Assembly (NCBI RefSeq): GCF_003846175.1
Contig: NZ_ML123050.1
Span: forward strand, 557,760 to 592,574
Origin: Streptomyces sp. ADI95-17
GTDB taxonomy: Bacteria; Actinomycetota; Actinomycetes; Streptomycetales; Streptomycetaceae
Length of the DNA: 34,815 nucleotides
Direction of reading: 5' to 3'
Shown: piece by piece, positions 14,886-21,852 of the stretch
Position numbering within the stretch: position 1 is the first letter of the stretch
How the letters are laid out: each line of letters starts with the position of its first letter
Notes under the pieces: model-generated
The model's input: the letters and a program-made list of their open reading frames with translations, nothing else
Told to the model about the DNA's origin: nothing
Databases searched by the model: none
Program-made: the position numbers and the translations under genes

Positions 14886-15889
14886 GAGGCTTTCGCTCCC
14901 GGGGATTCGGTGCCGCGGCGGCGCAGCCTGGACCAGTCGGCTGCGCCGAGGGCGACGGCGGCGATGACGATGACGCCTTGCACGGTCGATTCCAGTGCGC
15001 CGGAGACGCCCTGGAGGTTGAGCAGGGTGAACAGTGCCTGGAGCGAGAACGCCCCGGCCATCGCCGCGACGACGGAGCCCCGGCCGCCGCCCAGCACCAC
15101 GCCGCCCAGGACGACGGCGGTGATCGCCTCGAACTCGTAGCCCCGGCCGGCCTGTGCCGAGACTCCGGAGAAGCCACCGACCAGTACGGCCGCGAGCGCG
15201 GCGGCGATGCCGGAGAGGACGAAGGCGATGGTCCGGGCGCGTGCGACCCGGACTCCGGCCAGGGCCGCAGCGCGTTCGCTGTCGCCGGTGGCCAGGAGCG
15301 TACGGCCGAAGTCGGAACGCATCAGGCGTACGGCCAGCAGACCCGCGACGACGCAGGCCAGTACGGCCCACGGCAGCCAGCCGAACGCGGTGCCGCGGCC
15401 GAGCCTGCGGAACTCCGCAGGCAGCGCGCCGTGCGGCGAGCCGCCGGTCCAGAAGAAGACGGCGCCTTCGAGGATCAGCATCATGCCGAGCGTGGTGATG
15501 AACGAGGGCACCCGCAGCAGGGTGGTGATCAGTCCGCTGACGAGTCCGGCGAGGGCTCCGGCGAGCAGCAGGACCACAGTCACGAGCGGCCAGGGCGCGG
15601 CCGGGAACGAGCCGTACAGTTCGGCGGCGACGACCACCCCGGCGGTGACGATCGCTCCGACGGAGAGGTCGAACTCGCCGCAGACGATGACCAGGTACTG
15701 GCCGGCGGCCAGGATGACGAGGGGGGCGGCGCGCTTGACGAAGGCGAGGAAGCGGTCGGGTTCGTAGAAGCCCGGGTCGGTGAGGGCGAGCGCGGTGAGC
15801 AGCACCGCGAGCAGGAGGTAGACGGGTGTGCCGGTGGTGAGGGCACGCAGGACTCGGCGGCCTTTGGCGGGTGCCTGGGCGGTGGTCAT
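14882..15889 (-). CDS. Sugar ABC transporter permease (RbsC-like), second
   Basis: 335 residues, ATG 15889 overlapping the previous permease stop (ATGA). BPD_transp_2 family with about nine to ten membrane segments. Signature segments: AGQYLVIVCGEFDLSVGAIV (the 'GI DLSVG' block), VPSFITTLGMMLILEGAVFF and the C-terminal ITAVVLGGVVLGGGRGSVVA (EAA-like loop contacting the ATPase). It forms a heterodimeric channel with the neighbouring permease. Confidence 0.93.
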   Translation of the reverse strand: MTTAQAPAKGRRVLRALTTGTPVYLLLAVLLTALALTDPGFYEPDRFLAFVKRAAPLVILAAGQYLVIVCGEFDLSVGAIVTAGVVVAAELYGSFPAAPWPLVTVVLLLAGALAGLVSGLITTLLRVPSFITTLGMMLILEGAVFFWTGGSPHGALPAEFRRLGRGTAFGWLPWAVLACVVAGLLAVRLMRSDFGRTLLATGDSERAAALAGVRVARARTIAFVLSGIAAALAAVLVGGFSGVSAQAGRGYEFEAITAVVLGGVVLGGGRGSVVAAMAGAFSLQALFTLLNLQGVSGALESTVQGVIVIAAVALGAADWSRLRRRGTESPGAKAS

Positions 15890-16902
15890 GCGGTCCGCTC
15901 CTTCGGGGTGCGGCGGCCTCGGGCGTAGAGGGCGACGGCGGCGATGATGACGACGCCCCGGACGACGTTCTTGAAGAACGGGTCCACGGACAGCTGGTTG
16001 AAGACGCTGTCGAGCACGGCGAGGACGAGGACTCCGCCGAGGGTGCCCGCCACTCCCCCGCGTCCCCCGGCGAGCGCGGTGCCGCCGAGGACGACGGCGG
16101 CGATGGACTCCAGGTCGTAGCGGGCCTCCGTGCCCGCCCAGGGGGCCCCGGCACCGAGCCGTGCGGCGAGGAAGAGGGCCGCCGCGCCGACGCACAGCGA
16201 GCACAGGAGGTGCGCGGCGACGACGGTGCGCCGGGTGCGGACGCCGGAGAGCCGGGCGGCGTGCTCGTCGCCGCCGGTCGCGTACATGTGGTGGCCGAGC
16301 CGGGTGCGGCGGGTGATCAGCCAGAGGACGGCGGCGACCGCGAGGAGGAGGAAGAGCGAGACGGGGACCGGTCCGATCCGGTCGTAGCCGAGGTGCTGGA
16401 AGGAGGCGGGGACCTTGCCCGCGGGGCCGGTGTAGTTGTCCTCGATCCAGCCGCGCAGGATGAAGGCGGTGCCGAGGGTGGCGATGAAGGCGTTGACCTT
16501 GAGGCCGGTGACGATCAGCCCGTTGGCCAGGCCGACGGCGGCGCTGAGGGCGAGGACTGCGATGACCGCCACGAGCACGCTGCCGCTCTGCATCGTCTCC
16601 GCAGCGACAAGGGTGCCGAGGCTGATGAGGCAGGCGACGGAGAGGTCGAGCGATCCGGTGAGGATGACGACGGACTGGCCGACGGCCACGAGGCCCAGGG
16701 CGACGCAGTTCTGAAGGATCGTCACCACGTTGGTCACGGTCAGGAAGTCCCCGCCGCGGGCCGCGACGGCGATCCAGCCGAGCACGGTGACGGCGAGTGC
16801 GGCGAGCCAGACGCCGGCCACGGGGCCGGTGAGGCGCGGGCGGGCGGTGCGCGGTGCGGCGGCGGGGGGTCGGGTGCCGAGGCCGGGCCGGAGGACGGTC
16901 AT
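15886..16902 (-). CDS. Sugar ABC transporter permease (RbsC-like), first
   Basis: 338 residues, ATG 16902 overlapping the ATPase stop (ATGA). Same BPD_transp_2 family: AVGQSVVILTGSLDLSVACL, NAFIATLGTAFILRGWIEDN and ESIAAVVLGGTALAGGRGGV correspond to the blocks seen in the second permease. The N-terminus MTVLRPGLGTRPPAAAPRTA is a cytoplasmic Pro/Ala-rich extension. Two distinct permeases with one fused ATPase is a standard arrangement for CUT2-type sugar importers. Confidence 0.93.
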   Translation of the reverse strand: MTVLRPGLGTRPPAAAPRTARPRLTGPVAGVWLAALAVTVLGWIAVAARGGDFLTVTNVVTILQNCVALGLVAVGQSVVILTGSLDLSVACLISLGTLVAAETMQSGSVLVAVIAVLALSAAVGLANGLIVTGLKVNAFIATLGTAFILRGWIEDNYTGPAGKVPASFQHLGYDRIGPVPVSLFLLLAVAAVLWLITRRTRLGHHMYATGGDEHAARLSGVRTRRTVVAAHLLCSLCVGAAALFLAARLGAGAPWAGTEARYDLESIAAVVLGGTALAGGRGGVAGTLGGVLVLAVLDSVFNQLSVDPFFKNVVRGVVIIAAVALYARGRRTPKERTA

Positions 16903-18386
16903 GCCGCTCCCTCCGTGGCGCTGCCGCCGCCGGTGGCGACGCGCATGACGGCCTCCTCCGCGGCTCCGGCGGGCAGTTCACCGGCGAGGCGGCCTTCGGA
17001 CATGACCAGGATCCGGTCGCTCATGCCGATCAGCTCGGGCAGTTCTGAGGAGATGATCAGTACGGCGAGGCCCTCGCGGGCCAGTTCCCGTACGAGGGTG
17101 TGGATGGCCGCCTTGGCGCCGACGTCGACGCCGCGGGTGGGTTCGTCGAAGAGGAGGACCCGAGGGCGGGCGGCGAGCCATTTGGCGATGACGACCTTCT
17201 GCTGGTTGCCGCCGGAGAGGTACTGGACCTGCTGGTCCTCGCCGTGGGCATGGAGGCGTACGCGTTCCAGCAGCGCGGTCACCTCACGGCGCGCGGCCGG
17301 TCTGCCGCGCGCGGGGACGGCCCGGGTCACGAGCAGCGCGTTGTCGGCCACGGACTGGTGGAGTGCGAGGCCCTCCCCCTTGCGGTCCTCGGTGACCAGG
17401 GCGATCCCGGCCCGGACGGCTTCCCGGGGGTTCGCCGGGCGCAGCGGCTCCCCGCCGACGTTCATGGTGCCCGTGGTGAAGGGAGCGGCGCCGAAGAGGG
17501 CGCGGGCGAGGGAGGTGCGGCCGGAGCCCTGGAGACCGGCGACGCCGACGACCTCGCCCGCCCGCAGGGTCAGGTCGATGCCGGAGATCCTGGAGTTGCC
17601 GCCGCCGCGCACCGTGAGCCGTTCTTCGCCCGGCTCTTCCGGGCCGGCCCGGGGCGGGTAGTAGGCGCCCAACTCCCTTCCGACCATGGCGCGTACCACC
17701 GTTTCGGCGTCGGTCTCGCGGGTGTCGAGGGTGGTGACGCGGCGGCCGTCCTTGAGGACGGTGATGCGCCGCGAGAGGTCGAAGATCTCGCGGAGGCGGT
17801 GCGAGATGTACAGGATGCCGATCCCGCGGGCGGTCAGGCGGCGTACGAGGGAGCCGAGTTGCTCGACCTCGTGGTCGGCGAGCGCTGCGGTGGGTTCGTC
17901 CATCACCAGGATGCGGACATCCGACGCGAGGGCCTTGACGATCTCCACGGTCTGTCTGCGCGCGACCGACAGTTCGTGGACGGGGGTGCGCGGGGTGATG
18001 CCGGTCTCGTCGAGTTCGGCGAGGAGTTCGGCGGTGCGCCGCTCCATGGCGCGCCGGTCGACCAGTCCGTACCTGGTCGGTTCGCGGCCGAGGAAGACGT
18101 TCTCGGCGACCGTGCGGTGGGTCAGGAGCGCGAACTCCTGGTGGATGATGCCGACCCCGGCGGCCTGCGCCTCGGCCGGGTGGCCGAAGGAGCGGTCGGT
18201 GCCGTCGATGGTGATGGTCCCCGCGTCGGGTAAGTGCTCCCCCGCGAGGATCTTCATCAGGGTGGACTTTCCCGCGCCGTTCTCCCCCACCAGGGCATGC
18301 ACTTCTCCGGCTTCGAGGTCGAGCCCCACCCCATCGAGCACACGCACCCCGAGGAAGCTCTTGGACACACCCTGCATCGTCAGCAT
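16899..18386 (-). CDS. Sugar ABC transporter ATP-binding protein, two-domain (RbsA/MglA type)
   Basis: 495 residues, ATG 18386 with RBS GAGGAG 8 nt upstream. First ATPase domain: Walker A GENGAGKST (about 35-43), signature-like LSVARRQTVEIVKAL, Walker B ILVMDEPTAAL. Second domain: Walker A variant GLQGSGRTS, signature YLSGGNQQKVVIAKWLA and Walker B VLLFDEPTRGVDVG. The non-canonical second P-loop (Arg for Lys) is usual in CUT2 ATPases. First gene of the operon with the permeases, binding protein, epimerase and ThuA protein, and divergent from the ROK regulator. Confidence 0.96.
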   Translation of the reverse strand: MLTMQGVSKSFLGVRVLDGVGLDLEAGEVHALVGENGAGKSTLMKILAGEHLPDAGTITIDGTDRSFGHPAEAQAAGVGIIHQEFALLTHRTVAENVFLGREPTRYGLVDRRAMERRTAELLAELDETGITPRTPVHELSVARRQTVEIVKALASDVRILVMDEPTAALADHEVEQLGSLVRRLTARGIGILYISHRLREIFDLSRRITVLKDGRRVTTLDTRETDAETVVRAMVGRELGAYYPPRAGPEEPGEERLTVRGGGNSRISGIDLTLRAGEVVGVAGLQGSGRTSLARALFGAAPFTTGTMNVGGEPLRPANPREAVRAGIALVTEDRKGEGLALHQSVADNALLVTRAVPARGRPAARREVTALLERVRLHAHGEDQQVQYLSGGNQQKVVIAKWLAARPRVLLFDEPTRGVDVGAKAAIHTLVRELAREGLAVLIISSELPELIGMSDRILVMSEGRLAGELPAGAAEEAVMRVATGGGSATEGAA

Positions 18387-18418
18387 CGAACTGCTCCTCG
18401 CTCAGTGGTCTGCAGAGC

Positions 18419-18447
18419 AGAGTCGTGACAGGCATTGGGAGTGTCAA
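18419..18447 (-). promoter_or_regulatory. Candidate promoter of the sugar-ABC operon
   Basis: A perfect -35 TTGACA (18447-18442, minus strand) lies about 56 bp upstream of the ATPase start. The hexamer 17 bp downstream (GACTCT, 18424-18419) is a poor -10. A TGACA-N11-TGTCA dyad (18426-18446) overlaps it and could bind the ROK protein. Confidence 0.4.
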
Positions 18448-18461
18448 GGGCTCAAGCACCT

Positions 18462-18494
18462 TTGTTCCATGGCGACTTGGCATGTACTTATGCC
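18462..18494 (+). promoter_or_regulatory. ROK gene promoter with overlapping palindrome
   Basis: TTGTTC (18462-18467), a 17-bp spacer and TACTTA (18485-18490) form a plausible promoter for the ROK gene. The inverted repeat GGCAT-N6-ATGCC (18479-18494) covers the -10 box, consistent with autorepression. Confidence 0.45.
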
Positions 18495-18551
18495 GATGAA
18501 CGAACAGCGGATGCCTTGTGAGCAGCGGAAGTCGTCCCTAGGGTGACTGCC

Positions 18552-19739
18552 ATGTCTTCGCCGTCGGATCGCAATTCCGCTGCCGCGTCGCACTCGCCGG
18601 GCGAGGTGCTCGCGCTGATCGGCTCGGGGGCGGTGACGACCCGTGCCGACATCGCCCGGGTCACCAAGATGGCCCGCTCGACGGTCTCCCAGCGGGTGGA
18701 CGCGCTGATCGCGCACGGCCTCGTGGACGAGGACGCCGACGGCGGTTCCACCGGCGGCCGGCCCCCGAGACGGCTGGCGCTGCGCACCCGTGAGCACGCG
18801 GTGGCCGGGGTGGATCTGGGGGCTTCGCACTGCCGGGTGGCGCTGATGGACATCGGTGGGACCATGCTCGCGTCGCACGAGGAACCGCTGTCGATCGGCG
18901 ACGGCCCGGATTCCGTGCTGCGGCATGTGGAGCGCACCGTGCGCGCCCTGCTGGAGGAGACCCGCCGGGAGCCGAGGACGCTGCGGTCCATCGGCGTCGG
19001 GGTGCCGGGTCCGGTGGAGTTCTCCACCGGCCGTCCGGTCGATCCGCCGATCATGCCGGGCTGGCACCAGTATCCGATCCCGGAGTTCTTCGCCTCCCGG
19101 TTCGGGGTGCGTGCGCTCGTCGACAACGATGTGAACGTGATGGCGCTGGGTGAGCAGCGGCGCGCGTTCCCGGACTGCCGCTATCTGCTGTACATCAAGG
19201 TCGGCACGGGGATCGGCTGCGGAATAGTCGCCGACGGCAAGCTGCACCGGGGCGCGCAGGGGTGTGCCGGTGACATCGGCCATATCCGGGTCGGGGATCT
19301 CGACGATCCTTGCCGGTGCGGCAATTCGGGCTGCTTGGAGGCCGTCGCGGGCGGCGCGTCACTGGCGGCGAAGCTGGTGGCCCTGGGGCTGGACGCGACG
19401 TCGGGCAGCGATGTCGTGCGCCTGGTGCGGTCCGGGAACCGGGACGCCGTGCGGATGGTCCGGGAGGCCGGGCGGGCGGTCGGTGAGGTGCTCGCCGGTC
19501 TGGTGAACTTCTTCAATCCGGACACGGTGGTGATGGGCGGCGCGCTGGCCGCCGTTCACGACCAGTTGCTCGCGGGGGTCCGGGAGGCGGTGTACCGGCG
19601 CTCGCATCCGCTGGCCACCCAGCTGCTGCGGATCGAGCCGAGCCGTACGGGCGAGAACGCGGCGGCGGTGGGGGCGGGGATCCTCGCCATCGAGCACGCG
19701 CTGTCTCCCGCGCAGGTGAACCGGCTGGTCGCGGGGTGA
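18552..19739 (+). CDS. ROK family transcriptional repressor/sugar kinase-like protein
   Basis: 395 residues from ATG 18552, chosen for the RBS AGGGTGA just upstream (a GTG at 18543 is in frame). Winged HTH near residues 15-65 (TTRADIARVTKMARSTVSQR). The ROK domain follows: AVAGVDLGASHCRVALMDI (phosphate-binding motif), VGVPGPVEFSTG, ALVDNDVNVMALGE, then the zinc motif GHIRVG and CRCGNSGCLEAVA. NagC/XylR-type proteins sense a sugar and repress transport genes. Its divergent position makes the ABC/epimerase/ThuA operon its probable target. An HTH plus intact ROK Zn site indicates a regulator rather than an enzyme. Confidence 0.92.
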   Translation: MSSPSDRNSAAASHSPGEVLALIGSGAVTTRADIARVTKMARSTVSQRVDALIAHGLVDEDADGGSTGGRPPRRLALRTREHAVAGVDLGASHCRVALMDIGGTMLASHEEPLSIGDGPDSVLRHVERTVRALLEETRREPRTLRSIGVGVPGPVEFSTGRPVDPPIMPGWHQYPIPEFFASRFGVRALVDNDVNVMALGEQRRAFPDCRYLLYIKVGTGIGCGIVADGKLHRGAQGCAGDIGHIRVGDLDDPCRCGNSGCLEAVAGGASLAAKLVALGLDATSGSDVVRLVRSGNRDAVRMVREAGRAVGEVLAGLVNFFNPDTVVMGGALAAVHDQLLAGVREAVYRRSHPLATQLLRIEPSRTGENAAAVGAGILAIEHALSPAQVNRLVAG

Positions 19740-19740
19740 G

Positions 19741-19790
19741 GCCGAGTGGCCCCTCCGGGCACGGTCGGGGCGTGAGGAGGGGCGCTCGGC
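19741..19790. terminator. Bidirectional terminator between ROK gene and small secreted protein gene
   Basis: GCCCCTCC (19749-19756) pairs with GGAGGGGC (19776-19783), and the outer arms GCCGAG (19741-19746) and CTCGGC (19785-19790) extend the stem. It starts directly after the ROK stop codon and ends 7 nt before the convergent gene's stop. Confidence 0.75.
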
Positions 19791-19796
19791 GGGCGG

Positions 19797-20066
19797 TCAG
19801 GCCGGAGTCATCAGGTCCCACCGTGCCTCGAACAGCACACACCGGTACTGCGCCCAGCTCCCGTCGGCGAGGCCCGCGTCCCCGGCCGTGACGCACTCCT
19901 GCTGGGTGTCGAACGAGCCGGAGACGTCCCAGCCCTGCGCCCCGGTCTCGGACGCGGCGGCGGCCGAGGCCGTCGCCACGGTGACGACGGCTCCGGCGCC
20001 GGTGAGTGCGAGTGCCATGGCGACGCCCGCGGCGGCGGTGGCGGCGGTCCTGGTCAGCTTGTGCAT
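19797..20066 (-). CDS. Small secreted protein, unknown function
   Basis: 89 residues, ATG 20066 with RBS AAGGAG 6 nt upstream. Residues 1-36 form a Sec signal peptide (MHKLTRTAATAAAGVAMALA, then ..ATASAAAA). The mature part is about 50 residues with two Cys (in QQECVTAG and QYRCVLFEARWD), likely forming one disulfide. The GWDVSGSFDTQQECVTAGDAG..DG.W..Y.C pattern recurs in short Streptomyces exported proteins of unknown function. A terminator separates it from the amidase gene upstream. Confidence 0.75.
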   Translation of the reverse strand: MHKLTRTAATAAAGVAMALALTGAGAVVTVATASAAAASETGAQGWDVSGSFDTQQECVTAGDAGLADGSWAQYRCVLFEARWDLMTPA

Positions 20067-20094
20067 GAAGGCTCCTTCTCGGCGGTACGGATTC

Positions 20095-20128
20095 CCGGCG
20101 CTCCGTCGTCACTGCGGCGGAGCGCCGG
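20095..20128 (-). terminator. Terminator hairpin after amidase gene
   Basis: Perfect 11-bp stem: CCGGCGCTCCG (20095-20105) with CGGAGCGCCGG (20118-20128), 12-nt loop, 7 nt beyond the amidase stop codon. Confidence 0.75.
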
Positions 20129-20135
20129 CGTGATC

Positions 20136-21467
20136 TCAGCGGGTGCGCACGATGTCCACGTCGGACGCCTTCACGAAGGCGATCCGGTGGCCGATCTGCA
20201 CCGTCACGTACTTCTCCTTGCCGGCGAAGTACGCGTGGTCGAACGGGTACGAGGAGTCGATCGTGGGCGCGTAGAAGAAACCTGTGGGCGCCTCGCCGCC
20301 GCCGGGGTAGGACTGGCCGGCCTTGATCGTGTACTGGAGCGGCGCGCCCACCCGCTTGTCCGTGAAGTCGGCGGGGTACTCGGACTGTTCCGGGTACGCG
20401 ACCCCGTAGACCGGTACGTCCGTGCGGCCGGCCTTCGGCCTGACGACATGGCCGGAGGTGGGCGTGGTGTTACGGCTGCGGGCCGGGGTCTCGAACCAGG
20501 CCTTCCGGCCGTACCACCAGATCGCCGTCCAGCCGGGCGCGTGGTCGGCGACCACGGCCTGCTGGGTGGCGCTGATCTTGCTGCCCCAGTCCGCGACGCA
20601 GTTGGTGCCGGGCGAGCCGTCGGTGTGCAGGCCCGGGTCGGAGAAGAGGGGTGCTTCGGTGGACGGCGCGGTGTGCAACGGGAGTGCGCTGGAGCCCTGG
20701 ACCGGCAGGTCGACGCCCTTCTCGCAGTCGCGGAACGCCTGCTGGTTCCGTTTGAAGTCCGGGCTGACGGTGATCAGTTCGCTGCTCTTGGGGGCGCTCG
20801 GTACGGTGGGCTTGCCGAGCAGCGCCATGAAGCGGTTCCAGTCCCAGTAGGTGCCCGGGTCCCAGTGCATGTTCTTGGTGCCCGACGCGCTGGTGGGCGG
20901 CACTCCGTCGTGGCCGATGATGTGCTGGCGGTCGAGCGGTATGTCGTACTTGGCCGCGAGGTAGCGCACCAGCCTGGCCGTCGAGCGGTACATCTCGGGG
21001 GTGTACCACTTGGCGCCGTCGACGGCGACGCCCTCCTGCTCGATGCCGATGGAGTGGCTGTTGAGATACCAGTTGCCGGCCTGCCAGGCGACGTCCTTGC
21101 CCTTGACCATCTGGGTGACGTGCCCGTCGCCCGAGCGCACCACGTAGTGGGCCGAGGTCTGCTTCAGCGGGTTCTTGAAGATCTTCAGGGTGGTGTCGAA
21201 GTCTTCCTCGGTGTCGTGCAGGACGATGAATCTGACCTTGTTGGTGTGCGGCCGGTCCGCGGTGTCGTAGTTCCCGTACGTCTCCTTGTCGGCCGGGTCA
21301 CCCGTCTGCTGGTAGGCCGCCGGTACCCAGTCGCATGCGAGGCTGCGCGGGCATTCCGGTCGCACCCCGTCCGCGCCGGCCTGCGTCACGGGGCTGAGCA
21401 GCGTCATGCTCAGTGCGCCGACACCTGTCAGCGCGAGTGCGAGTCCGGTCCTCTGCTTGGACGTCAT
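20136..21467 (-). CDS. Secreted N-acetylmuramoyl-L-alanine amidase (Amidase_2)
   Basis: 443 residues from ATG 21467 (GAAGG about 7 nt upstream); the open frame upstream crosses the regulatory region and is rejected. Signal peptide residues 1-32 (MTSKQRTGLALALTGVGALS). The Amidase_2 domain is about 75-225: predicted zinc ligands H84 (VLHDTE), H186 (GHDGVPP) and D203 (HWDPG), with E143 or E145 in SIGIEQEG as the catalytic acid. HYVV and DVAWQAGNW are family motifs. The C-terminal 200 residues are beta-rich with Trp and Cys (CVADWGSKIS, WTAIWWYGRKAWFETP), perhaps SH3-like cell-wall-binding repeats. Expected role: cleavage of the peptidoglycan stem peptide outside the membrane. A dre-like site 131 bp upstream hints at control by aminosugar status. 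Confidence 0.93.
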   Translation of the reverse strand: MTSKQRTGLALALTGVGALSMTLLSPVTQAGADGVRPECPRSLACDWVPAAYQQTGDPADKETYGNYDTADRPHTNKVRFIVLHDTEEDFDTTLKIFKNPLKQTSAHYVVRSGDGHVTQMVKGKDVAWQAGNWYLNSHSIGIEQEGVAVDGAKWYTPEMYRSTARLVRYLAAKYDIPLDRQHIIGHDGVPPTSASGTKNMHWDPGTYWDWNRFMALLGKPTVPSAPKSSELITVSPDFKRNQQAFRDCEKGVDLPVQGSSALPLHTAPSTEAPLFSDPGLHTDGSPGTNCVADWGSKISATQQAVVADHAPGWTAIWWYGRKAWFETPARSRNTTPTSGHVVRPKAGRTDVPVYGVAYPEQSEYPADFTDKRVGAPLQYTIKAGQSYPGGGEAPTGFFYAPTIDSSYPFDHAYFAGKEKYVTVQIGHRIAFVKASDVDIVRTR

Positions 21468-21480
21468 GACAACCCTTCTT

Positions 21481-21510
21481 GGAGCCGTGCGTGATGGAGC
21501 CGTGCGTGTT
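21481..21510. repeat. Tandem 15-bp duplication in amidase leader
   Basis: GGAGCCGTGCGTGAT is followed at once by GGAGCCGTGCGTGTT (13 of the first 13 bases identical). It lies 14-43 nt upstream of the amidase start, in its 5' untranslated region. Confidence 0.6.
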
Positions 21511-21528
21511 CCGATCCCACTGATCCGC

Positions 21529-21540
21529 TGTGCGCGCACA
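21529..21540. repeat. Perfect 12-bp palindrome TGTGCGCGCACA
   Basis: Perfect dyad in the amidase-geoA gap, 62 bp upstream of the amidase start. It could be an operator or a leader hairpin; no regulator can be named. Confidence 0.4.
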
Positions 21541-21594
21541 CTCTCCGACCTGAGATGACAGCACGTCAAGGGATCTGTGGAGGTCGTGGGCCGA

Positions 21595-21616
21595 GCCAGT
21601 GGACCAGACCACTGGC
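21595..21616. promoter_or_regulatory. dre-like DasR operator between amidase and geoA
   Basis: The inner 16 bp AGTGGACCAGACCACT (21598-21613) match the dre consensus AGTGGTCTAGACCACT at 14 of 16 positions. The dyad extends to 8-bp perfect arms GCCAGTGG and CCACTGGC with a 6-bp centre. It lies 131 bp upstream of the amidase start and 237 bp upstream of geoA. The remainder of the 385-bp gap shows a possible amidase -35 (TTGACG, 21579-21574 minus strand) and an A/T-rich stretch at about 21735-21752 in front of geoA, but no further gene. Confidence 0.6.
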
Positions 21617-21852
21617 GGGTTGTCTGACCTGCGCAGGAAAGATTCAACCGGTCGTTGCCGAAGGCCTGTTGCCCACATCCCGGGCATCTTCCGGAGGCCC
21701 GGCCGGGTGCGCCCGGACACCACCAACACCCATGCCTTTTATCTGACTAATCCCGGATGTGCGTGCCCCGAACGGCCGAAGGGTAGTGCTCGCGCCGACA
21801 CGATCACGTCCGCGCGATGCCCGCGCGGCGATCCAGGAAAGGCCGTACGCAC

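Noticed and set aside
13527..15140. 537-codon plus-strand frame antisense to the binding protein and epimerase
   Set aside because: Overlaps two well-supported coupled genes and shows no recognisable protein.
12802..15177. Single 791-residue fusion of binding protein and epimerase
   Set aside because: The long frame arises from reading the binding-protein gene out of frame; the true genes are in two frames with a GTGA overlap.
14882..16981. Single 699-residue fused permease
   Set aside because: The N-terminal half is an out-of-frame, Arg/Pro-rich reading of the first permease; the real second permease starts at ATG 15889.
20136..21647. Extended 503-residue amidase
   Set aside because: The extra 60 residues lie before a proper signal peptide and cover the dre-like site and leader repeats; the ATG at 21467 has the RBS.
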